Assembly (NCBI RefSeq): GCF_009870785.1
Contig: NZ_WTWX01000001.1
Span: 62,001 to 126,000 of the forward strand
Length of the DNA: 64,000 bases
Reading direction: 5' to 3'
From: Paenibacillus sp. An7
GTDB lineage: Bacteria > Bacillota > Bacilli > Paenibacillales > Paenibacillaceae
Every line of letters starts with the position of its first letter. Within the stretch, counting starts at the first letter, position 1. The notes beneath the pieces were generated by a model that worked only from the letters and a program-made list of their open reading frames with translations, ran no database searches and was not told where the DNA came from. Made by a program: the position numbers and the translations under genes. Below are positions 48,250 to 57,769 of the stretch, piece after piece.

Positions 48250-50810
48250 GAATCTGCACCACCCGTCACATAACTCTCGGCTTCGATTGTTCGCCCGTCG
48301 AATGTAACGGCAGAGCGATTATAATTCACAATAATGAATAAGCCATTCTCATATTCTGTCCGATATACACCATCAGCAAGTTTCTCATGATGAGTAATGC
48401 TTTCATTCTTCACGTTCTTCAGGATTGCATTGACTTCACGGTAGATATCCGAAGCCTCATCGATCCATAGTTTGTAATTCACGGCATATAAATGACTGTC
48501 TTCTGAATCTTTTACTTTGTAGTTAGGTTCGTGAATCCATTCAAAATATACATTAGCCCCATATTCCAAACTTTTTAAAATGTATGGCTTCACATCGGTG
48601 TACGTAGATAGATTATAAGGGTCGCCTGTGTAATCGATGTATCCACGCACGACCATTTGATAAAATGGAATCTCTTCGTCTTCAATCTTAAACTTACTGC
48701 TCGTCATCGGTGCATTCATAATGTCTGTAAGGTATGGAAGTGTATAAGCATTTCCGCCCTCTGCCAAAACATCGATCCCCGATTCTTTTATTTTTTCAAG
48801 AGACTGTATGGATAACTGCTCAGATTCTATCCGATCAATCAGCTTATTTTTACGAAAATCACTGTTAAGTACATCTGCCAGATCTCTCAGTGAAATACCG
48901 CCTGTATCATATTTCTGGAATTCCTTTAGTAAGTCTTCCATCAATGCATTTGCTGTCTTTGGAGAAATAATGTACGAAGGCAGTCTGCTGCGATCTCGGC
49001 GTCCCATAGCTACATCGAGAGGATACAGCGTTGCAGGATCCCCTTTGAGCGTTCTTGCTGCTTCTTTTGCTTTATTAAAGCTAGAACCTGAATTGGCCAT
49101 TAAAACGGCGACGTCTGGAAATAATGAAATGTTCTGCTCTTTTGCAAACGAAGCGAAGGATTTCATTCCTGACTTCCCGCCAATCGCCTCATCAACCGAG
49201 ATTTTTTCAGGTACCTTATGATTGAGTCCTTTGTTAAACCATCCAGCATATTTGAGCTTAATATCACGGATATCACGTTCTTGTAATTCCGAAATAATGT
49301 CCTTAGCTTGATCGAAGGTAGTTAACGGTTCTAATGCCTGATAAGGAATGCCGGCAAAATGCTTTTGTTTTGAAATACTGCCAATCAGCTGTAGATAAAA
49401 CGGAATATTATCCGAATTTTGTTCTGATTGTTCTTTTTGCGGAAGACCATTGTTCTGAGTTAGATATTGTTGATAATAAGTTGCCATTCCTGAATAGGAG
49501 GCTTGATTACTGCCAAGGAAAGCATACCGAATCGTAAAGTCGGTCGCCATTGGGCGCTCTTGAAATGAAGGAATGGAACGTTGTTGTCCATTCGCATCCA
49601 AGGTCAAATCTCTCTTATTCAGTACGGTAAAGCTTGGGTATACATAGTTGTAACTGTTTACCTTGCCGCTAATATCCGCATTGACCGTTGCTGCAGGTGC
49701 TCCTTCTTCAATAATACCGAGGAATGCTGCATTTTCCCGCATAATACCGAATACCGGCAATCTTATGGCTTCCGTACTTAGCGCATCTTCCGTTCGATCC
49801 ATGGTTTTATCTGTACCATAGACCGGTTGTTGATAAGCAGGATACTGCGTTTTTCCATTGTTAAAATGAATGAGTGCACCTGATCCGTCCGGTACGAATA
49901 GAGAACCTTCCTCCTTTGAACTTCCTGCCCCAAAGTAACTAAGAAGAGACAGCGTTCCAAGAGGATATTTTTCCGGGTATTCAATTCGATCCGCAGGCAC
50001 TCTTGCTACAAGACTGTCACCGTCCAGCGTGTATTCAATAGAAGCTAGGAACAATCGAGGTTCTGGTTTCGTTTGATCCAGGTTGTTTTCTTCAATATCG
50101 ATGGCAAGCTCTTCTTCCGTATACCCTGCCTCTTCAAAAGCTTTGAGCGCTCGGTCGAGCTGAAGACCCTTTAATGCACCATCATTACGAACGAAAACCT
50201 CGGCATCACTGTCTTCTGTGTAAACTAGCATAAGTGCCCGCTGATTCGTTTTATCTAATTTAGCGAGAAGTCCTTCATAGCGCGTTTTACTGATCTTCTG
50301 CGGCATATCCTCAGCTGACTTGGCACTTGTCCCGAATTGATAATTCACTCTTACTCCATTCTCAATCGGTTCAAAATTAATTTGCTTATGCATCACTGCA
50401 TCTGTATATGAGTTAACCGAATTCACTTGACCAAACGAGTTGTAATATTGAAGTTTCAGCTGCGCAGATAACTCACTCTTATTGACACCAGCAGCCAAAG
50501 CATCCGTATCTCGGTCAGAAGGATTGCTGTACCAAATTTCACCGCTGGCTTTATGAATGACCGCTACTGATCCAGATTCTTCGTCCACGAGAAATCGTAA
50601 TGAATCATTTTCGGCTACTCCCTTCATATTCGCTGCACGGGAATCGGTAAAGGAAGCTGTCAGCGGCTTACCCTGATCAAATATTTTCGTCTCGTTCTTC
50701 GTTTGATTTGCGCTGACCAGTTCAGCTGAATTCGTACCAGAACAACTGCTGAGAAGCAGGCAGCAAACGATACCTACACCAATAAGTGCTTTTTTGGAAT
50801 TCATATTCAT
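48246..50810 (-). CDS. DUF5696 lipoprotein
   Basis: An 854-residue extracellular lipoprotein; lipobox LLLSSC gives the lipidated Cys at residue 23. The N-terminal part (about 50-330) is beta-rich (SLRFLVDEESGSVAVIHKASGEIWYSNP), and the part from about 470 looks like an alpha/beta barrel (DIRDIKLKYAGWFNKGLNH, ISLFPDVAVLM, IDVLAEGGNAYTLPYL), so a glycosidase fold is likely. This matches what is annotated as DUF5696. No function is known. Position between two permease pairs suggests processing of the imported sugar outside the membrane. Confidence 0.8.
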   Translation of the reverse strand: MNMNSKKALIGVGIVCCLLLSSCSGTNSAELVSANQTKNETKIFDQGKPLTASFTDSRAANMKGVAENDSLRFLVDEESGSVAVIHKASGEIWYSNPSDRDTDALAAGVNKSELSAQLKLQYYNSFGQVNSVNSYTDAVMHKQINFEPIENGVRVNYQFGTSAKSAEDMPQKISKTRYEGLLAKLDKTNQRALMLVYTEDSDAEVFVRNDGALKGLQLDRALKAFEEAGYTEEELAIDIEENNLDQTKPEPRLFLASIEYTLDGDSLVARVPADRIEYPEKYPLGTLSLLSYFGAGSSKEEGSLFVPDGSGALIHFNNGKTQYPAYQQPVYGTDKTMDRTEDALSTEAIRLPVFGIMRENAAFLGIIEEGAPAATVNADISGKVNSYNYVYPSFTVLNKRDLTLDANGQQRSIPSFQERPMATDFTIRYAFLGSNQASYSGMATYYQQYLTQNNGLPQKEQSEQNSDNIPFYLQLIGSISKQKHFAGIPYQALEPLTTFDQAKDIISELQERDIRDIKLKYAGWFNKGLNHKVPEKISVDEAIGGKSGMKSFASFAKEQNISLFPDVAVLMANSGSSFNKAKEAARTLKGDPATLYPLDVAMGRRDRSRLPSYIISPKTANALMEDLLKEFQKYDTGGISLRDLADVLNSDFRKNKLIDRIESEQLSIQSLEKIKESGIDVLAEGGNAYTLPYLTDIMNAPMTSSKFKIEDEEIPFYQMVVRGYIDYTGDPYNLSTYTDVKPYILKSLEYGANVYFEWIHEPNYKVKDSEDSHLYAVNYKLWIDEASDIYREVNAILKNVKNESITHHEKLADGVYRTEYENGLFIIVNYNRSAVTFDGRTIEAESYVTGGADS

Positions 50811-50826
50811 CTCTCTCCCTCCTTCC

Positions 50827-51453
50827 CTAACTCCTCATAACCAGTTCTTGATAGATGACGGATATGAAGGACACAATTTGCTGAACCAGACTGAAAAACA
50901 GCATACCGATAAAGGCCATAAACCCCATTGCAACCACCGTTAGTAGCATAATGCCAATGGTTTTTGCAGGAGTGAATTGATGTACGGTCATATTGCCTAC
51001 GAATAGCAGGAATAGAAACCATAAGATAGAAAGCGCATTGGAAAAATAATAAAACGTGGCTTCCTGTAAGGAAATGATGTTACTCAGCCAAATCCAAGGA
51101 AAGTTAATGATAACAAGGGGGAGTAAGGCAAAACATGTCGATGTAAAGATTTCAACAAATTTCCCTTCTCCATCCATAAGCGTAGTCAGTGACCAGTTGG
51201 CAACGCACCAAAATAGTACGGGAACAACGATATATACGACTTCCAAAAGACTATTCATGTCCTTCGGGTTATACAAGTTGACCAAAATACCACTGTACTG
51301 TGTGCTTAAAATATTCGTAATCACCAGAAAAAACAGAATGAGGTAAGAGATCATCAAATTCTTTTTCTGGCTTTGCTCATATTTCAAATCCCAAAATCCG
51401 TTAAACGGATGCACGATAAGCTGTAAAGGGAATGTTACGAGTTCTTTATTCAA
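50827..51453 (-). CDS. YIP1-family membrane protein
   Basis: A 208-residue protein with five predicted membrane helices (LMISYLILFFLVITNILS, VVYIVVPVLFWCVANW, TCFALLPLVIINFPWIWL, ALSILWFLFLLFVGNM, IMLLTVVAMGFMAFIGMLF), matching the Yip1 domain found in many Bacillales proteins of unknown role. Starts with TTG at 51453, overlapping the stop of the NHL gene by four bases (TTGA). Its place in the operon suggests it organises or regulates the extracytoplasmic partners. Confidence 0.75.
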   Translation of the reverse strand: MNKELVTFPLQLIVHPFNGFWDLKYEQSQKKNLMISYLILFFLVITNILSTQYSGILVNLYNPKDMNSLLEVVYIVVPVLFWCVANWSLTTLMDGEGKFVEIFTSTCFALLPLVIINFPWIWLSNIISLQEATFYYFSNALSILWFLFLLFVGNMTVHQFTPAKTIGIMLLTVVAMGFMAFIGMLFFSLVQQIVSFISVIYQELVMRS

Positions 51454-52910
51454 GCAGACACACCTCTTTTTCTCCGCACGGATTTTCGGTATATACGAGC
51501 TCCTACGAAGGCCACAACACTCAGGACGAGTAAAGTCATGATCGTACCGAAATAATCTTGTAACAATTCTTTGCGGTAGAGCAGGAACGACTTGGAGTAA
51601 TTAGCCAGATCCATACTTCGATCAAAATAACTCATTGCATCTTTATAATCCCCTTGTCTTAGCAGCGCTTTACCGATTCCAGAATAAGCAAATTCTAAAT
51701 TTGCGTTCATATTTATCGTTTCATTAAATAACTCATAAGCTTTCTCTTCATCACCGCGATAATAGCTGCGTACAGCTTCATTAAGTGTTCTTCCATAAGC
51801 AGTCGTACGGAACAAAGTGATTTCACCCAATGCTTTATCAAGCACGATAAAGTCATCTCCTACACGTTCAATCGCTGTCGGTGTTTTAAATTCACCAAGC
51901 AGGTTACCAATACCGCCAAAGATATACATTAAGTGTCCATCTCCATTATATGTGAAAATTCTCCCGCGCTTCGAATCCAGCACGCTGTACATCTCACTAT
52001 CGGAAACTTCGATATCAATCAATCGGGAAGGGCCTGCATCTACCGTATAATTAATATCGCCTTGGGGGTTAAAATAACCGGTTCGCCGCAAGATATCATT
52101 GCCTTGTGCGTTCAGTTTTTTAATATTGTCTCCCCACTGATCTCCGTTGGTTGCATAAATAAAACCTTCGTTATCAATGTCAAGATTCGTAAATTCCGTA
52201 GGTGTATACATAATCATCTGACTGCGCTGCGCTTGTGTGGAGATTCGCTTCCAAAAATAATCGATAGGATCGATTTTCACTCGGTTTGCACCAATAAAAG
52301 AAGTGAATACTCCCTCAGCATTAAATTCCATAAATCCGTCAAATACACCCGTCGACATGACGTACAGACGCTGTGCATTATCCATTACCACACGTACGGG
52401 CTGAAACTGAAAATTAGCTTGCAATAGATCCGACTCCGGCGCCCCAATCACTTTTACTAAATGAAAATCCTGGTCTAAATGAACGATTCGGTTGTTTCCT
52501 GTATCCGCAACGATTACATGATTCTGATCTGTAACGAACAGCCCTTGAGGATTGGAAAAGGTATCCTTCTCCCCATCATGATCGAAAGAGGTAATCGTAA
52601 CCGCATCAGTGAAGCGATTATTCATTACAACAACTCTGTTGTTACCCGAATCAAGCACATAAATCCGCTGATCACTTGATACATGCAGATCACTAGGTTC
52701 TTTTAATGGTCCTACACCAAGATCAGCTCCGCTATACAACTCGGTTGCCTGATAGGCTGCAGGCGCTTCAACGGTCTCTCCCCAAAAAGAATAATTATAC
52801 GAAGCTCCATCACCAGCAGCATTTGTCACTCCCCCGCCCAGCGTAACACCAAGCATGAAGCAGATTGCTGATAGGAGCAGCTTCTTACCTTTCGATTTCG
52901 TCTTCCGCAT
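51450..52910 (-). CDS. NHL-repeat and TPR surface protein
   Basis: Exported protein of 486 residues. The signal peptide (residues 1-31) ends in TNAA. A six-bladed NHL-type beta-propeller follows (about 60-370) with blade motifs IYVLDSGNNRVVVMN, VIVADTGNNRIVHLD and FIYATNGDQWGDNIKKLN. TPR helices lie near 385-445 (AYELFNETINMNANLEFAYSGIGKALLRQGDYKDA). A C-terminal helix (TIMTLLVLSVVAFVGARIY) with a basic tail anchors it. Such a propeller plus TPR could bind sugars or scaffold the DUF5696 and YIP1 partners; no activity is known. Confidence 0.8.
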   Translation of the reverse strand: MRKTKSKGKKLLLSAICFMLGVTLGGGVTNAAGDGASYNYSFWGETVEAPAAYQATELYSGADLGVGPLKEPSDLHVSSDQRIYVLDSGNNRVVVMNNRFTDAVTITSFDHDGEKDTFSNPQGLFVTDQNHVIVADTGNNRIVHLDQDFHLVKVIGAPESDLLQANFQFQPVRVVMDNAQRLYVMSTGVFDGFMEFNAEGVFTSFIGANRVKIDPIDYFWKRISTQAQRSQMIMYTPTEFTNLDIDNEGFIYATNGDQWGDNIKKLNAQGNDILRRTGYFNPQGDINYTVDAGPSRLIDIEVSDSEMYSVLDSKRGRIFTYNGDGHLMYIFGGIGNLLGEFKTPTAIERVGDDFIVLDKALGEITLFRTTAYGRTLNEAVRSYYRGDEEKAYELFNETINMNANLEFAYSGIGKALLRQGDYKDAMSYFDRSMDLANYSKSFLLYRKELLQDYFGTIMTLLVLSVVAFVGARIYRKSVRRKRGVSA

Positions 52911-52926
52911 CGTGCAAGGCTCCCTT

Positions 52927-53802
52927 CTAATCCTTCATACCTGATGTCGCCATCGTCTGCATAACACTGCTTTGGGAAATAATGAAAAGCGTAATTGGTA
53001 CAATCATCAGCAGCAGTGCAACGGCTGCCCCGACACCTGCTCTGGCGATACCACCTTGGATAATCTGACCCAGCGCATAATGAAGTGTCTTCAAATTTTC
53101 GCTGTAGATAAAGCTTCCTCCGTCTGATCCCCATAGTGCTGGAAATTGCAAAATCATTAGTGTAAGCCAGGCAGGCTTCACATTCGGCATAATAATACTC
53201 CAAAAAATACGATATTCAGTTGCTCCGTCAATTTTTGCAGCTTCGATAAGTGCATCCGGAATCTGTTCCATGAACTGCTTCATTAAGAACAAGCCAAGCG
53301 GAAAAGCAAGAGACGGAATAATAATAGAAGCATGTGTATTAATCCAGCCAAGCCATGACATAACCATGTAATTGGGAATGGCTGTAACATGTGGAGAGAA
53401 CATCAAGGAAAGAATAACGATTGAAAACAGTATTTTCGAGCCAAAAAAGCGGTGCTTCGCCAGCGGATAAGCAGCTGCAGAAGCAAGTAAGATATGACCC
53501 GCTGTACCTATTAAGGTAATTAGTAGTGTATTAGCGATATACCTTGATAAAGGTACCCACGAATTACCCATTAAAGACACCAAGTCATAGAAATTATCCA
53601 TCGTTGGATTGATAACAAAAAAACGCGGTGGAAAAATGAATATCTCATCCAGCGGCTTAAATGCGTTATTGATGGCATAAATAAGCGGTAATGCCATAAA
53701 TGCACCAAATAATGCCAGGATGATGAACAACATAATGTTGACAGGTAAGGAACGGTTAAGTTTCTTCTGTGTCCGGAAAATATTTCTCATTTTTAATACC
53801 AC
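52927..53802 (-). CDS. Sugar ABC transporter permease (MalG-like), second pair
   Basis: Six-helix permease of 291 residues with EAA loop EAAKIDGATEYRIFWSIIMPNVKPAW near 185-210. The start is GTG at 53802, preceded by GGGTGGGAG and two bases after the stop of the partner permease. It probably works with the 965-residue binding protein encoded at 54777-57674. Confidence 0.92.
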   Translation of the reverse strand: MVLKMRNIFRTQKKLNRSLPVNIMLFIILALFGAFMALPLIYAINNAFKPLDEIFIFPPRFFVINPTMDNFYDLVSLMGNSWVPLSRYIANTLLITLIGTAGHILLASAAAYPLAKHRFFGSKILFSIVILSLMFSPHVTAIPNYMVMSWLGWINTHASIIIPSLAFPLGLFLMKQFMEQIPDALIEAAKIDGATEYRIFWSIIMPNVKPAWLTLMILQFPALWGSDGGSFIYSENLKTLHYALGQIIQGGIARAGVGAAVALLLMIVPITLFIISQSSVMQTMATSGMKD

Positions 53803-53804
53803 GT

Positions 53805-54761
53805 CTATTCTCCCACCCTTCTAAGGAGTTTCTGCGTCAGCTTGTTCGAGCCAATCATTAAGAAGAACAAGACGGTTGCGATCGCTGAAGCATATCCCAT
53901 CTCAAACCGAATGGTGCCATAGTCCATCAAATGCGTCACGACGGTATGAGCTGCATAGTTAACACTTGGGAAGCCTGCTAGAGCAATGGAGATATCTGCA
54001 ACAGCAAAGGAGGCTGTGATTTGCATGACTGCCCCAAACATCAGTTGAGGTCTCATCGAAGGCAGAGTAATGTACCATAATTCCTGCCACCGATTTTTAA
54101 TGCCGTCTACTGCTCCTGCCTCTACGAGCGTTTTGTCAATCGTCTGCAGTCCCGCAATAAATGCCAGGAAACTCGTGCCTAGACTGAGCCATAACTGAAC
54201 GATCATTACAATGGCAAGGATATACTTCTCATCAAGCAGCCATTGAATGGGTTCTAGAATAAATCCCGCTTTCATTAAGAACCCATTCAAATAACCGTAA
54301 CTATCTCCCGAAAAAATGATAAGCCATATAAAGAACACGTTTCCAGAAATCGAAGGTGCATAAAAAATGAGAGTCATGAACGCTCTGACCTTCGGTGATA
54401 ACTCATTGATGATCCATGCAAATATAAAACAGGCTATATAACTGACTGGTCCTGTGATGACAGCGAACAGCAATGTGTTCTTTAGAGCAATCATGAAGAT
54501 ATCATCGTTCAAAAACAGTCTGGCGTAGTTCTGCCAACCGACAAAACGCGGAAACTCCAACATGTTGAAATAGAAAAAACTGAGACCGAATGACAATACA
54601 ACGGGTATTACCGTAAATAAGAAAAAGATGATCATGTATGGACTCATTAACAGGTAAAAATGTTTGCTTCGATGAAATTCTTTCTTGATTCGAAACATTC
54701 GGCTTGGCCGTGTTGGATGGACGGCTTCTTTTATTGGCTGAACATTCGTTCTTGTCTGCAC
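53805..54761 (-). CDS. Sugar ABC transporter permease (MalF-like), second pair
   Basis: Six-helix permease of 318 residues. Contains the MSPYMIIFFLFTVIPVVLSFGLSF first helix and the EAA loop VEAGAVDGIKNRWQELWYITLPSMRPQL near 215-242. It starts 15 bp after the large binding-protein gene ends. Confidence 0.92.
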   Translation of the reverse strand: MQTRTNVQPIKEAVHPTRPSRMFRIKKEFHRSKHFYLLMSPYMIIFFLFTVIPVVLSFGLSFFYFNMLEFPRFVGWQNYARLFLNDDIFMIALKNTLLFAVITGPVSYIACFIFAWIINELSPKVRAFMTLIFYAPSISGNVFFIWLIIFSGDSYGYLNGFLMKAGFILEPIQWLLDEKYILAIVMIVQLWLSLGTSFLAFIAGLQTIDKTLVEAGAVDGIKNRWQELWYITLPSMRPQLMFGAVMQITASFAVADISIALAGFPSVNYAAHTVVTHLMDYGTIRFEMGYASAIATVLFFLMIGSNKLTQKLLRRVGE

Positions 54762-54776
54762 CTTTTCCCCACCCCC

Positions 54777-57674
54777 TTATTCGTAAGGCAAATTGAATTC
54801 CTTTCGCTTGATCTCGATTTCATCGTTAATGTAAAGGATATAATCTGAGAATGCTTCCCGTGGATTCTGATTCGCGTTCACTACTTTACGGAAGGCATTA
54901 TCCAGATGCCTGCCTGTAAAATAACCGCCAGGTACTTGCGGAATCCCTTGTACCCATTTCCACTGACTTTCCAGATTCTTATAATCCTTCACAGGCCAAG
55001 GAAGTTCTTCCAATGCTTCTGTATTGGCTGTTGGGTACCTTGCCGCCTCACCCATCAGGCCTTCCATCTCTCTGCCGTAACTAATCTGAACATCTTTGTC
55101 TGTCCACCATTTCATAAATTCCCAAGCGGATTCCTTATCGTCCGCATTATTCAGCATCATAACTCCTGTTGTATGACTCGCTACCTCGTGGTTCACCGAT
55201 CCATCGGCAAGTTTAGATCCGGGTACAATCGTGAAATCCCAAAGTCCTTTTATTTCAGGAGCCATTACGGTCAGCATGTTGTAGGTGGTGTAATCAGCAA
55301 TACCGATTGGCATTTCTCCTGTCCGGAATCGGTTAGGGAAATCCGCTTGCAGCGGGAACTTATAACTGGTATAAAATTGTGTCCACTTTTTAAATGCATC
55401 CATGGAGATGTCAGAATCAAGCGTGCTTCGCATCCCGTTATCTTGATAGAATTCTCCACCATTTTGGTACAAAAGCATCGAAAAAGTCGCATTAGGTACA
55501 AGACTTGCATTTGATGACTCCAGAGGTAAATAGAATTCCATATTATGTTTTTGCAGCACAGAAATCATGTTGTAGATGTCCTGCCAGGTTTTTGGAGGCT
55601 CAAGTTCCAGTTCTTTTAATATATCTTTGCGATAAAATAACATAGGGAACGTCTGCTGCTCAGGGAGTGCATATACCCCTTCATCGTACATATACGGCGT
55701 GAGTCCACTTTCACGGAACCGGGCTGCAACATCATCATAATCATCAAATTGAGTCAGGTCCGCAGCAGCTCCCCGCATTGCATAGTTCACTGGAAGGTCT
55801 TCACCAATCTGCATTGCAATGTCCGGTCCTTCATCTGCAAGAGTAGCCGGCAGCAAGATGTTGGAAGGAACAAGTCTAAGATTTACAGAAATGTCCGTGT
55901 CAGGAGTGAACGTATCGTCGATTAATGCTTTCAGCACCTGAGCCTGATCTCGCCCTGTAGTTACCCATACATCAAGGGAACGATTGCCTTCAGTAATATT
56001 ACCGATACTGTCGTAATCCTCGGTATAGGAAGCAATATAAGCACCAATTTCGTGCTTTATTTCTTCAAAAAAGGTAGCTTTCGCTCTTGGTAATTTCACG
56101 TCAGGTGACGAAACAACCATATAATCAAGAGAAAGCGGTTGTTCACGTACAGTCAGAATCCATGTTCCAAGTCCACCGACATTAATTTTGAATGAATCCA
56201 GTCGCTGAGCAATCGTCTCAGGACGCTGCATCATTTCTTTTAGCTGATATACCATCGCATAAAGAATAGCAACCTTATCACTCTTTTCTCCTGTCACTTT
56301 CTCTAGATAATCTGCTACATTTTGAATCGTCTCTGCTTGCTGTTCAAATACTTCTATCATATCTGGGATCCGCTTCTCGAGTTGATAATCACGATAAGGA
56401 TCCGGTGTATTCGACGTAATCATCAGTATTTTTCGGTACATCTCATTCAGTTCCAGCACACTTGATTCAATTGTTCTTAGCAGCGGAGCAATTTCCCCAA
56501 GGGAGACGGTCATACGAATGTGGTGTTTCCCTTTTGTTAAGTGGAATAAATATGGCTCTTCTCCACCAAGGACGTTCGTCTGCCAATCACGATGAAATTT
56601 GAATTGAATTCGTTTCATTTCTTGGAATGGGTAATCCCCGTCAATCATTAAGCTTCTTGTCGCGTATATTCCACGAAGTTGATCCTGTTTTTCTTTTAGC
56701 GCAATCTGATATAATCCTTCCTCAGGAACTTCAATTTCCCATTCTATCCATTGACCTGGTAGTTTCCAGTTCGTACCACCGATCGAGTTGATTCGAATTT
56801 TAGATACATCATATGGAATTACGGTTGGACTCGAGCGGTCTGATATCGGAGCCAACGTTGGGGAAGACTTATATGCCGCATCCTCAGCTTGAATCAGCAT
56901 ATATTGATCCTTTACTGGTGTTAGTCCAGCAGAAGCATATTCACTGCTTACCTGCTCATACGTTTTCTGTCCTGACTGCTGATACAGTTCGATATAATCA
57001 ATCGCCATTGGTTCTCTTAATGCGGTCAAAGAAATCTCTTGTTCACCGGATTCAAAATAAAACGAAAACGGTTCATCATAATAACCCTCTCGATCTGTTA
57101 AAGTGCCATGTTGCCATGAAGGTTTCTCAACTTGTCTTGGACGAAGATCATTATTCCGATCATCCTGCTGGATTTCATCCATTTTATTTCCCCAGATTCG
57201 GTCAAATAAAAGAATTTCCGCGCCTTTGAAAGGAACCTCTCCGTTAATTTCTAATTGTCTCTCAATAGCCGAGCTTTTCCCTTCGATCGGATAGTAATGT
57301 ACTCTCACGTTATATAAACCTGCTTCCTCAATGGGCACAGACCAGGATATCGTTCCTTCTTCTGGTGTTAAGACAGCAGTCCCATCAAGTTCATATGGAT
57401 GGTCCGCTATTTCGAATTCGCCGCCTGTAGCGTTTACATAACTTTCCCCTTCAATTCGGACTACACGGTCAGGTCTTGCCGCACCAGTATGACGTTCCAG
57501 GTATGCGGAATAATCGTTCTGATCATCTGAACTCACGATCGCTTCGAAATCAGATATCGGTTCGCTCTTTTCGCTGGCCATAATGGATTTCAAAGGATAA
57601 AAAGAGCCTGTAAATACGGCACATAAACTAAAAACGAGCAATGAAATAGCCCATCGTTTCTTATGGATGTTCAA
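54777..57674 (-). CDS. Very large solute-binding protein with N-terminal carbohydrate-binding-like modules
   Basis: This 965-residue protein is about twice the normal length of sugar-binding proteins. The N-terminal segment (LLVFSLCAVFTGSFYPLKSI) looks like a membrane anchor, as no lipobox is seen. Two beta-sandwich modules resembling CBM35/CBM6-like sugar-binding domains cover about 65-255 (RIEGESYVNATGG, GLYNVRVHYYPI, IDYIELYQ) and 265-410 (MLIQAEDAAYKSSP, WEIEVPEEGLYQIALKEK). A helical linker follows, and from about 560 the binding-protein fold (VTTGRDQAQVLKALID, PLLPATLADEGPDIAM-like strand, PPKTWQDIYNMI, FMKWWTDKDVQ). The start is TTG at 57674 after GGAGGGGAG. Confidence 0.8.
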   Translation of the reverse strand: MNIHKKRWAISLLVFSLCAVFTGSFYPLKSIMASEKSEPISDFEAIVSSDDQNDYSAYLERHTGAARPDRVVRIEGESYVNATGGEFEIADHPYELDGTAVLTPEEGTISWSVPIEEAGLYNVRVHYYPIEGKSSAIERQLEINGEVPFKGAEILLFDRIWGNKMDEIQQDDRNNDLRPRQVEKPSWQHGTLTDREGYYDEPFSFYFESGEQEISLTALREPMAIDYIELYQQSGQKTYEQVSSEYASAGLTPVKDQYMLIQAEDAAYKSSPTLAPISDRSSPTVIPYDVSKIRINSIGGTNWKLPGQWIEWEIEVPEEGLYQIALKEKQDQLRGIYATRSLMIDGDYPFQEMKRIQFKFHRDWQTNVLGGEEPYLFHLTKGKHHIRMTVSLGEIAPLLRTIESSVLELNEMYRKILMITSNTPDPYRDYQLEKRIPDMIEVFEQQAETIQNVADYLEKVTGEKSDKVAILYAMVYQLKEMMQRPETIAQRLDSFKINVGGLGTWILTVREQPLSLDYMVVSSPDVKLPRAKATFFEEIKHEIGAYIASYTEDYDSIGNITEGNRSLDVWVTTGRDQAQVLKALIDDTFTPDTDISVNLRLVPSNILLPATLADEGPDIAMQIGEDLPVNYAMRGAAADLTQFDDYDDVAARFRESGLTPYMYDEGVYALPEQQTFPMLFYRKDILKELELEPPKTWQDIYNMISVLQKHNMEFYLPLESSNASLVPNATFSMLLYQNGGEFYQDNGMRSTLDSDISMDAFKKWTQFYTSYKFPLQADFPNRFRTGEMPIGIADYTTYNMLTVMAPEIKGLWDFTIVPGSKLADGSVNHEVASHTTGVMMLNNADDKESAWEFMKWWTDKDVQISYGREMEGLMGEAARYPTANTEALEELPWPVKDYKNLESQWKWVQGIPQVPGGYFTGRHLDNAFRKVVNANQNPREAFSDYILYINDEIEIKRKEFNLPYE

Positions 57675-57710
57675 CGTTTTCTCCCCTCCAGCTGCATGAC
57701 GTAATAAATT

Positions 57711-57757
57711 GATCCACAGCCCCTTTAAACAAATGCTTAAAGGGGCTGCCAAGGATC
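57711..57757 (-). other. Hairpin between binding-protein genes
   Basis: A 12-bp stem at the core (57717-57728 with 57736-57748, slightly offset) plus flanking GATCC/GGATC pairing lies right after the SBP stop. No T-run follows. Typical of an RNA element that raises the amount of the first gene product relative to downstream genes. Confidence 0.6.
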
Positions 57758-57769
57758 AATATCTAACGT

